Assembly (NCBI GenBank): GCA_019973155.2
Contig: BPQB01000035.1
Location: 62,001 to 126,000, forward strand
Source: Phanerochaete sordida
Taxonomy: Eukaryota; Basidiomycota; Agaricomycetes; Polyporales; Phanerochaetaceae
Direction of reading: 5' to 3'
DNA length: 64,000 nucleotides
Below the pieces are notes generated by a model, which saw only the letters and a list, made by a program, of their open reading frames with translations, was not told the origin of the DNA and did not search any database. Each line of letters starts with the position of its first letter. Within the stretch, counting starts at the first letter, position 1. Below, one piece after another: positions 43,601 to 54,323 of this stretch. Made by a program: the position numbers and the translations under genes.

Positions 43601-46600
43601 CAGGTCATCGCGGACACCGCCGCGCGCTGCGTGCCGGGCGCGCGCATCCTCGTCGGCGACGTGCGCAGCCTGCCGCTCGACAGCCTGCTCGGCATCGCAA
43701 TCTTGACACACGGATGGCAAGGCGACCTCGCGTCGCGGTCGCTGCACGACCTCTGCCGCGGGCTCCTCAAGCGCGACCAGAACCGCTCGGAGCTCCTCGT
43801 CGACCCCGCGTTCTTCACGGGCCTTCGACGCGCGATCCCCGCCATCTCCCACGTCGAGGTCGTCCCGAAGGCGATCGAGTTCTGCAACGAGCTCAGCCAG
43901 TTCCGCTACCAGGTTGTTCTGCATGTCAATGCCGAGCTGCCGCTGGTCGTCCCGGAGCAGTGGCACGACTACGAGGCGCTGCAGTGGCAGGAGGCGGACC
44001 TCGAGGATGCCCTCCGCGACTTCGCCACAGGGGACGAGACCGCCCTCGCAGTCGAGCGCATCCCGAACCGCTTCCTGTCCTGGGAGTCCGCTGCCGCTGC
44101 AACAGTGTTCGCGCCGTCGGCCGACCAGTTCGCCACCCTCGCGTCCGTGCTGCCGCCGCGCAAGAGCAGTGCCGTCGGATGGTCTGCGTTCGACCTGGAG
44201 CGTCTCGCGGAGGACTACGGCGTCACTGTCAAGCTCAGCGTCGCGCGGCAGAGCGAGACCACGACCATCGACGCTGTCTTCGTCAAGGCGCCGCTAGGCC
44301 CGGGCACCTACGTCGCGTTCAAGACTGCGGAACCTGGTGCTGCCGCTCTCGCGCCCTGCGCTGCCTCCAGGCTGAAGGACCGCGTGGTCGAAGCCAGGCC
44401 GGAGGACGGCATCCTCGAGCAGCTGCGCGCGGTCCTCCCCTCCTACATGGTCCCCGACCGCATCTTCTCCGTATCTTCGCTCCCGCTGCTCACGAGCGGG
44501 AAGCTCGACCGGCGCAAGCTCGCTGCGATGGCCGAGAGCGACGCGAAGCGCGCCGTGCGGCCCGCGGCGGCGGACGCGGAGGCCACGCCGCCCGCGGACG
44601 ACGTCGAGGCGCGCCTGTGCGCGATCTACGGCGAGCTCCTCGGGCGCGAGGCGGTGTCGCCGCTCGCGGACTTCTTCAACATCGGCGGGCACTCGCTGCT
44701 CGCCACGCGGCTCAAGTCGTCGCTCGAGGCCGAGTTCCACATCTCGCTCCTCGTGAAGACGATCTTCTCGCACCCGAGCCCGCGCGAGCTCGCGAGCGTC
44801 GTGCGGGAGCTGCGCGCGTCGGCGCCTGTCGCGCACAAGCCGTCTGCGCTCGCGGCGGCGCCGGCCGACGGGGAGTACTACCCGCTGTCGTTCGCGCAGG
44901 ACCGCATGTGGTTTCTCCAGCAGCTCGCGAACTACAGCTCGCAGGACATCTCGTATAACAGCCCGTACCTCCTCAAGCTCGATGGGCGCGTCAAGCCAGA
45001 GGTCCTCGAGCGCACGCTCCAGGAGATCGTCCTCCGTCATGAAGTCCTTCGCACTGTCTTTGTGGAGATCGCTCATGAGCCAAAGACCTTGGTGGTCGAC
45101 TTCCATCCCCAGCTGGAGGTCGTGCCGGTGGAACCTACTCTCGACGAGCCGGCCGTCAAGGCGCTGATTCGGGAGAGCGCCAGGCGTCGGTTTGCGCTCG
45201 GCATGGAGCCATCCTTCCGCGCAACTCTCTTCCAGATGACGCCGGAGCGGTCTTACCTCCTTCTTTGCATGCACCACGCAGTGGTCGACGGCTACTCGCT
45301 CGATATCATCCAGAACGAGATGGTCGAGCTCTATCCGGCGTATGAAGCAAGCCGAGATCACACGCTCCCTCCCCTCCCCATCCAGTACAAGGAGTACGCG
45401 CGGTGGCAGCGGTCCGAAGAGTTCGAGCGCATGCTCAAGCCCCAAATCGACTATTGGACGGAACACCTCGCAGGTAGCAAGGCGATGGAGTGGCCGACCG
45501 ATTTCGAGCGACCACCCCAGCTGACCCAGGAGGCAAAGACTGTGCTCACACTCTTCCCCATCGAACGCTTCGCTCTGCTGGAACAGATCTGCAAGGAGGA
45601 ACGCGTGACGATGTTCATGCTCATGGCCAGCGTCTTCCGCATCGTGCACTTCCAGCTCACCGGCGAGGCCGACGCCGCCTTCGTCTACCCGATTGCCAAC
45701 CGCAACCGGCCGGAGACAGAGAACCTCATAGGGTTCTTCGTCAACACGCAGATTCTCCGTCTGAACGTGCGGCCGGGCATGCCCTTCCTCGAGCTTCTGC
45801 AGCAGGCACGGGACCTCTCTTGGGCCGCGTACGAACACCAGGACCTGCCCTTCGAGCGCATCGTGGCCATTCAGAACCCTACGCGCGATCTCGGCTACGT
45901 CCCGCTCGCGCAGATTATCTTCGCGTACCAGTCGCACAAGTCTGCGCCGTTCTCTCTGGGCAACGACGTCCGCGCGTCTATCCCGCACGTCGACTTGAAC
46001 TTGACGCGCTTCGACCTCGAAGCGTACTTCCATCCGAGGGCTGATGGCCTCCACGGCGAGTTCTTCTACAGCGTCGACCTGTACAGGGAGGAGACGATCG
46101 TCAATCTGACCAACCAGATCCACGCGGTACTGGACCGGGTCATCGAGGATCGCCACTTTTTTGTGCATCCGCCTCAGTCTCTTGACCATGAGCTTACTCC
46201 TCGCGCGGATCCAGCAACATACCTGCAAGACTACATGCCCTCTCAGTTCCCGCTCGACTTCCCTCGACGTCCTGAACAGAGTGTTCATTCGTTTGCTCTG
46301 CCTCCTGCTGTTTGTGATGCACTCAGGACCTCAACGCAGGACGAGAACGAGCTTCTCGCTCTATACTACGCGGCGATGGCCGTGCTCAATCACCGATACA
46401 GCGGCTCTGAGGACATCACAATTGGTATGTCGTGCCTGCACTACCTACATGCGACGTGGCTAACTTCGTATACGCAGGGCTTACGACTAGCGAGTCATTG
46501 GACGTGGTCCCAGCTCGCGTGACTATCCATCGAGACAACATTCTTTCCCAGGTTCTCGATGACGCACGGCGCTCTGTCAAGAAGGCTTCAGAATTCTCGC

Positions 46601-49600
46601 ATCTGTCCATCCTTGATGTTGCTGCCGTGGTGAAGAAGCCGGCCGTAGTGCGCGTGGTAGTTTCGAAGGGAGGCCACGCTTCTTCGAAGTACAGGGAGCA
46701 TAGGTTCGTGACTTCGTGTCCTTGAATCTTCGCACAGATCACTGACGATATTTATAGTTTTGATCTTGAGCTTCTGTACCCAGACGTCGATGCTTCTTCT
46801 TGCCAGCTCGTCTACAACCCTGCCGTGTTCCGCTCTACCAGCGTCCAAGCGTTCAGCGAGAACTTGCTCGACGTCCTAGAGAGTCTTCTTCTTTGCCCCG
46901 CCTTGCCAGTGGAGGAAATCCCATTCCGAAACGCGCTCAAGCAGCTCAAACAGCTGGGGCTGCCGCTGACCGCGACACGTCCACCGCCTTCGCCTTCATA
47001 TTCGCTTGTCGACGCCTTCAACAAGTCCGTAGAGGCATATCCTGACCAGATCGCAATCGAGGACGGACGGCTCAAACTGACGTTCCGCGAGTTAGACATC
47101 GTGACGACCCTCTTGGCTAGGAAAATCTCGCAGACATCTGGAGGCGCTGAGGATTTCATTGCGACGTGCATCCCGCCATCGGCCTTGACGGTCATCTCCA
47201 TCCTCAGCATTATAAAAGCCGGTGCCGCCTACGTACCTCTCGATGTCCGATACCCTCAGGAACGTCTGAAGTTGCTTCTAAACGCCAGCGGCGCACGGCT
47301 ACTCATCATGTCGTCCTCTTCTCCCGACCTGGCGGACGCTGCCGAGGACGTCACATGTCTGGACATCTCCAACTTCCTCGCCGAGACTGAGCTCGTTCCC
47401 CCTGCCGACTTGTCCCCGTTACGCCGGCAGAACATTGCGTATCTCATGTACACCTCTGGCAGCACAGGTATGCCAAAGGGCGTACCGGTGACTCAGTCCT
47501 CGGTGATTGCCTTCGCTTCCAACACCGATCTGCTGGCTGTCGAGGCCGGTGACCGCGTAGGCATGGTCAACAACACGGCGTGGGACGTGAGCGTCCTAGA
47601 CATCTGGTGCCCGCTGCTTCTGGGCGCGACGATCGTATGCTTCAATCGATACGATATCCTAGACCTGGCCGTACTCGCGGGGCAATTTGCGCATGCAGGA
47701 ATCACCGCTGCCTTCCTTTCCCCTGCACTCTTCCGTCAGGCGCTCAACATCGCGCCACAGCTCTTCCGCTCGCTGCGAGTCCTTCAGATCGGCGGTGAGG
47801 CGTCGTACTACGAGGGACTGCAGCGCGTGCGCGCCGTTAAGCCCGAAATCATCATACGCAACCTGTACGGCCCGACAGAGGCGTGCGTCTCTGTCGTCAT
47901 TTCCTCCGTCGAGGTCACAAATATGCCCGCGTTCGGTCCAGTGCCCATCGGACGACCACTCGCCACTACGCAGGCTCTTATCGTCGACACAAAAGGCCGT
48001 CTTGTGCCACCAGGCATAATCGGCGAGCTCATCGTAGGAGGAGCAAGCATCGGTCCGGGATACCTCAGGAGACCCAAGGAGACGGCTGAGGCCTTCGTCG
48101 AACGAGCATATGAAGGTGTCACCAATGGGCCAGCCAGATTCTATCGTACGGTACGCCGATTCTTTTTCTTTTTCCTACGGCTGATGTCTGACATGTCCCC
48201 CTAGGGCGACGCTGTTCAATGGCGACCGGACGGCCAGATGTACTTCCTCGGAAGGATGAATGCTGGCCAAATCAAAATCCGCGGACAGCGGCTCGAACTC
48301 GCAGAGGTCGAGAACGCCATCATCCGCACAGGCCTGGCCTACGATGCAGCAGTCGTCCATCTCAAATCCGACAAGGACGAAAGCGACGTGCTCGCCGCGT
48401 ACGCCGTCGCCGCCTCGCCGCTTGCACCACACGAGACGGAGGCGCGCTCGACGCTAGTGCTCGACATCCTGCGTCGGACTATGCCGTCGTTCGCTGTACC
48501 CTTCCTTTTGCGCTGGCTGCCGACGCTGCCGGTTTCGCCGAACGGCAAAGTAGATCGTCGGGTGCTGCTTTCACGAGCAGGCGTCGACGTCGCCAGTGCG
48601 CAGCGTAACGATACGGACCGTTCTCGCGGGGAGCCCGTCGATGAGACCGAGGCACGCCTGTGCCGCATCATGGAGACAGTCTTGGGCTGCGAAGCGGTCG
48701 GTCGCTCCGAGAATTTCTTCAACGCGGGCGGGCACTCGCTCCTCGCTCCTCGGCTCGCTTTTCGCGTGCAAGACGCCTTCGGCGTCCCCTTCACACTCAT
48801 GGACGTCTTCAACCGACCAACGCCGAAGGCGATGGCGGAGAAAATTCGTCAACTTCTGGCCGACGCGCCAATCGGGCACAGAACGAGTAACGGGGACGCT
48901 AAAGGCACTGAGGACTTCATCATCACACCCGCACTCATTTTTTCCAACGAGCCCGGACGGCCGTTCTTGTTCTGCGTACCGATGTTCACAGGCCTTGGCT
49001 TCTCGTTTGCTCCCCTTTCGCGCTCCATGGATCGCTTCAATGTCGTTGCGATGAACGACCCACACTACATCGCTCTCGACGATTTCCCGCCGGACAGCCC
49101 ATCCGCCAGCTACGCGGCGACGCTGCGCACACCAGATGGCCACACGGTCCCCAACCAGGCTCAATACTATTACGCACTAATTCTCGAAGAGATCGCCCGC
49201 CTTGGCGCTCCGCTCGACGCCCCCCTCAACATCCTCGGCTACTCGTACGGCGGACACGTCGCGATGGAGGTCGCACGGCTCGCACAGGACGCGGGGCGCG
49301 TGGTGCACCTTTTCGTGCTCGACTCTGCGGCGCACGCCGTCCGCGCGATGGACGAAGCGCAGGCTCGCGCGGATGCCGGCACGATACTCGCGATGGGCAC
49401 ACGCATCGTCGGCGGGGGTGACGCGGGCGGCGCACTCGGTGAGCGCATGCGCGCGGAAATCGAGGAGCGCAGCGTCGTAAACTTCCGCACGCTCTGCGAG
49501 CACGAGGTGCGACCGTACAATGGGCGCATGACGCTCTTCCGCACGGAGGCGAATGCGGACCATGGATTCGCGGAGTTTGTGGATGAGTTGGACGAGATTG

Positions 49601-49692
49601 TGTTGCACGGGAACCACTACCGTCTTCTGGAGGAGGCGTCAGGAAATCTCCCTCTCATCGCCGGCAAGATCGGTGCTGTGGCTGGTGTTTGA
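40686..49692 (+). CDS. Dimodular nonribosomal peptide synthetase with embedded methyltransferase and terminal thioesterase
   Basis: Nine exons (40686-40962, 41038-41251, 41301-42738, 42795-43108, 43164-43239, 43296-46424, 46478-46704, 46758-48150, 48205-49692) join to 2851 aa. Domains in order: a C-terminal half of a condensation domain without HHxxxDG (about 1-235); A1 (about 247-1180: FYTSGSTGKPKG, NVYGTTE, GRMNAGQVKIRGQR) interrupted between A8 and A10 by a SAM methyltransferase (VFEIGCGTGIF near 792); T1 (IGGHSL near 1235); a full C domain (HHAVVDG near 1433); a second half-C (about 1768-1960); A2 (YTSGSTGMPKG near 2123); T2 (AGGHSL near 2530); thioesterase (GYSYGG near 2701, GNHY near 2826). 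It should activate two amino acids, N-methylate the first, condense them and release by hydrolysis, cyclisation or oligomerisation. Core residues NNPAWDASVLD (A1) and NNTAWDVSVLD (A2) keep the Asp that binds the amino group; substrates are not predictable here. Confidence 0.9.
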
Positions 49693-49854
49693 ACATCATC
49701 GCTCTGATATGAGCAGAAACGAAATGTATTATCTTGTTTGCGCCATGGATGGAGTAAATTTGTGTGCGCATTGCACATATAGAAGCTATGTAGCCATGGC
49801 CTTCCTGAGCCACACTCAAATCCCTCGAGACTCTTGTCGAGAGACCTGTCATAA

Positions 49855-51453
49855 CTATGATGAGATATGCGCTGCATGACAAGCGACTGATGGAGCACGT
49901 ACCTCCTCAATCTCAAGGCCAACCATCTCTGTCAGACAGCCCTCTTCAGCCCGGTCTGAAATAGCATCTTCAAGTTCCGCCTCGCCCTCAAGCGCCTCGT
50001 CGTCGTCTCTTGCAAGCGGTGCTGCAAGACACTTCACCTCCGAAAAACACAGACTGGTCATCACGAGTACTGACACTTGCTGGTCATCGGCGCGGCGCAG
50101 GTTGAGCAAGAAGCGCGATACGAGCACGGCTACAAGCCTATTCATGCGCTCGTTAGCTTTGTGTGGTCCCGAGAGCAACTAAGGCGGTATGGTGGTCAGA
50201 CGCACGTGAACTTTGCCTGCGAGAGACACATTGTACGACCAAGCACGAGCTGGCCTGCGTTGAGGACTGCAAGTGCGCTGCGCGGCCAGGGCATAGGCCA
50301 ACGTGCAGCGTGCCCATCATGAGGGTCATTTCCGGGGCACAGTAGGAGAAGAGGGCGCACACGAAGTACAGCGTGCCATCCCGTAGAAACAACGCGTACA
50401 GCGGGCTGCGCATGCGAAGTTGGCGCGTCGCTCGCAGCTGTGCTGCGGCTTTCCTCCACGTTAGCACTAGCACTAGCATGTTGCTGAGCATCGGTGGGAT
50501 ACAGCCTGCCCACGCGACTAGTAGATTAGTTAGCAGTCAGCTGCTAGATAGTAGATGATAGATGGTCATTTACGGCTGGGACAAGTCAGGCATTTATTAA
50601 GCGGAAGACTGGCCGGCGAACGTACGTGAGGTGGAGATCTGCACTCATGGAGAGCTCAACATGGCAATCTTGGGATTGAGAGCCCTTGAAAAGGCGAGCC
50701 AGCCAGCCGGATTTGCGAGCGGATACAGCACATATCTGAAGGTTGCGCGGCGTTAGTTACGTAGTATGGATACGATAAAAATTTGACATACTGCGGCTGC
50801 AACTGCGGGAACCAGGGACGGTACTAGTATAAGGTAGAATAGCTTGCGGCTCCTGTCGTGTAGTGCATACATTCTCCATGCGAGAAGCGCTATATGAATA
50901 AACTTCAACAGAGCACCAATCGAGAATTATAATATGCAAGTACCTGCCGCAACACAGTATGCCACAGTTATTGAGACGTCATTGATAACCTGGAGAACGG
51001 TGAATCTAAACCCTCGTCAGGTGTATCGGGAGTTGATCACAATGCCTACGCCACGCACGTCTATGTAGAATTTAAACACGCATATGAGTGCTTTATTTGT
51101 ATTAAATACTGCTCAACGCACCGTTAGATTGATGTGCAGATATATCTGCAAAAGTACGATCGCGTCGAGCAGCAAATTGTACCGATTGATGATAAATAAG
51201 ACAGCTGGAAGTGTACGTCGCTTCCTCCAGATCAGGCGAACCTCCATGTCGAGGGTTATGATGTGCTCGTGTATGACAAGGGCTACAGGCTTTTAGCCAC
51301 ATCATATAGCAGTCTAGAAGGATGCATACCAATTAATGCGGCATTGAGATAGTTCTCGAAGGTGCTTGGATGTTGCAGCGGTGACCTGTACGGGTGTGCA
51401 ACTTGAAGGAGAGCACCGTTTTTGACAGCGGCAGGGAGAGGGTCGCAGACCAT
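49855..51453 (-). CDS. DUF6533-type multi-pass membrane protein 3
   Basis: Start ATG 51453 (MVCDPLPAAVKNGA), exon 1 ending FENYLNAALIG. Exon 2 begins LVIHEHIITLDMEVRLIW, then LFIINRYNLLLDAIV, the DUF6533 signature. Later exons give a WAGCIPPMLSNMLVLVLTW segment, RSPLYALFLRDGTLYF and VLVSRFLLNLRRADDQ with an acidic tail, and a stop TAG at 49857-49855. Several short introns are needed and inner borders are approximate. It converges on the NRPS, with stops only about 160 bp apart. It belongs to the same subgroup as the genes at 58104 and 62116. Function unknown. Confidence 0.68.
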
Positions 51454-52600
51454 TTTGGATTTATGGGTTCATTCTCCAGCGAGTGGCCTTATATGCCTTG
51501 CCATTCTCGTAGGCTCTGCTTACTTCCCGAGTCAGAGGACAGACATGACTCCAATGAAAGGAAATGAGGATTTTCCACCTGCTGACATCGGGCTCATGGC
51601 GGAACGGTGTGGGGGCGTGCCTCAAATGATCGTTCCCCGAGTATCCGTCACGCTGTTCCGTATCCTCCATGTCGCGAGAAATCTGCTGTTGCCAAGGGTC
51701 CTGCGAATCAAGGTGTAAGTTGTGCACGGCAATCGCCAGACGAGAGGGCACCTCTGCCGCGCAGCGGTCGAGGTTTTCCTCTCGAAGAGTGAATGTTCAG
51801 TCATATTTGTGCTGGCAAACCACACATCTCCGTAGTGCTGAGATAGGTAGGGTTTGCTGTGGCGAGTCGCGACTGTGGCGGCGGCAAACCAACTACATGT
51901 TCGGGCGCCGAGAACGCGCGTGGAGTTATGTAAGGCAAATGAGTCGGGATCCCGAGCCCTGGCTGGATACTCGCCGGCCGCCATGTGGGCGATATTCAGC
52001 ATGGCCAGTGCTGAGCTAGCATTTGGCAAATTCAGTACGCCGCCCCCTTGCTTCCCTCTCCGCTCCATCGGAGATAATGTCAGACTCATACCCATAATGT
52101 GTCTACAGCATGATAGTCGCGTGGTGTAGCAGATTGTATTGGCTAACTATGAATAGAACGACCATAGTGAGAGCCCCTGTCCCAAATAAATACGATTTCT
52201 GTGCTTAGAGTGATGTCACTCTAGTAGATTACAAGACTCGCCGCAGCCGTTCAGCCACGATCTACAGCAATTGTGGAGGACGCGTACCAAAGCAATTATT
52301 ATCATTATAAAAAAGATTTGCACCCCGGGCCAGACAGTATGAGCAATACGTGTTGAGCATACCACTAGGCATTCGCTACGTGTGCCTATCTTGGGCCCAG
52401 GTGACAACTCGTGGAATTACAGCGTCTGTGGGTGAAAAAAGACATAGGGACTCTCTCTGTATTTTATACCTAAAGAGGCGTGTGAGAATTTAGTTTCAGC
52501 CACTGACTAGCCTTCAGAGCTTTGAACATTGACCTTAATTGCCCTAACGTGCCTGAAACGTTCTGGAATACCCTGATACCTTGCCTCCTGGGTTCAGACT
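51454..52600. other. Intergenic
   Basis: It includes the upstream region of the DUF6533-type gene 3. Frames such as 51622-52095 (minus) have no motif and are not called. Nothing else is recognised. Confidence 0.3.
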
Positions 52601-52601
52601 C

Positions 52602-53058
52602 GTTGACCGCTAGTGAAGCGTGCCCAGAGGCAAGAAGCCGCTTCAGATTAACCCGCTTGCTGAAATGGTCCATGAAAGAAATCTGCGAGGTGTGAAATCG
52701 GCATATTAACGTGAGTGACCGTAGAGTTCTCATCGCACTGCCAGTGACCGATTTCGAAGAAGGTCTTAATTCCTTTCTCAGCCTGCACAAATTCTCAAGA
52801 GAGGTCGGCGTAGTGTGGATCAATGCACGTACTACCTGCCTGACGTTCCGCTCGATGTCCATGGTAAGCCGCGGCGTCTCAGGGATCGTGAGACGGAAGC
52901 GGAGTGCGATGGCAGCAGGGACGCAGCCGAGGGCGAGGATGATGCGCCAGGCGAGGTCGGCGTGGGTCTGTGCGGAAGCAATATTTCCGCCGCTAGGGAA
53001 GTTCTTTTTTAAGCTTTGAATGACGATGAGACTAATGATACTAGCGACTGGCACGGAG
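52602..53058 (-). pseudogene. Partial internal copy of the PHO84-type transporter gene
   Basis: On the minus strand this matches exons 6 and 7 of the complete gene at 54324-56916, including the intron between them and the end of the preceding intron (gtgccag). It reads [35 protein letters not shown] and [17 protein letters not shown]. The exon 7 part carries a small insertion after LADF that shifts the frame into a stop. Homology ends at the end of exon 7 (SLAVN). Because the intron is retained it is a DNA-level duplicate, not a retrocopy. It is not expected to be functional. Confidence 0.75.
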
Positions 53059-54323
53059 CTTTGCCGCAATGCTGTGGAAGTCGTGTTTGCGAACAAGCAC
53101 TGTTTCCGTCAAGCTTCCGTCGTGCCTCAGAGTACCTGCGCTTTGACTGGTCGTACCTACCACGAGAAGACGCCCGACGTGGTCGTCTGCGACCCCGTGC
53201 TCCTTACCATCCCCAACAAATGTGTGCAATTGGTCAGATGTAGTCGTGAGCGAGAAAGGCAGCGGTGCTGCGGCGGGAGCGCTTGTCACGAGCTGGGACA
53301 GACCCGGCGACCCGTTGGACATTCAAAAATGCGGGACCTGCGATATTTCTTCCCATCTAGAGGCTGATCCTCCCACAAACTGGGAACTAACGGGGCGGTA
53401 ACGCTCGTGTTGGGCTTCTTGTTCAACAACCTCGTGTCGTCTGCGATGATTTCTAGGCTAGGCATTCGCCAAACGTCGTCACTGATCTAGCTCGTAGATT
53501 CTTAACGGTGAATGCGAACGATGTTCTGCGTGGCCGGCGTCGAGCTAGATAGCACTTTTGGAGCGCAAAGCGCCTATGTCCCTTTATGGTATCGAGCGCA
53601 TCATTCAAGCGCATCACCGGGACAGCCGGGTACCAGGCCAAGACCGGCTTCGCGTGGTTCTCGGGGTCCTCATTCAAGGTTCAACGCGGCCGAAGGTGCT
53701 CGTACGAGGTCCTCAATGTTGCTTCGCTCTACCCGCCACGTCCACGGAATCGCACAGCTGCGACATTGATCTACATCCATTGCATCTGAGTTGGATTCTC
53801 CAAAGTATTAGCCATGGAATGAGGAGCTCGCAACTTTTCAGAGCTGCCGAAATTCACTGGATGTGGTAACCCGTCGAAGCCTTTATAACACCGAAGGCGA
53901 CACGACATTCGAGTACAGTACGCATCTTGCTCTACAATCTCCTTTTCACGCTCAAAAACTCATTGCTACGACTAGAAGATGTATAGGAGTCCGGATAATC
54001 TTACGCTGCCCTAATATTATATCATACACCACCTCACGTAAACTCAGTTCTTTGCCTTGTCTTTGCCAGCACCGTCCTGCGTCCTACGCACGAAGTTCTC
54101 TTGTTTATGCAAAAGCAGAATTTAGCAGAAGATACCACAACTATGCTTACGGTGAGGCCAAGATCCGCGAGCTTGGCATGTAGCAAGGGCCTGTCCAGCT
54201 GAGTTTGATTTTCTCTGCGCCTTCTATCAGAGACTGCGACGCCTTCGGAGGGCAATAGACTCATTCCACTTCTCCCTAAGGCCATACGTCGTGCACCCAT
54301 TCCATGCGAGTGCATGATACCAG
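53059..54323. other. Intergenic, upstream of the phosphate transporter
   Basis: No gene is recognised. AT-rich patches near 54000-54050 precede the transporter start. No phosphate-response element was securely identified. Confidence 0.3.

Noticed and set aside
44294..46288. 664-codon minus-strand frame opposite the C domain
   Set aside because: Antisense of the NRPS exon 6; charged low-information sequence without domain motifs.
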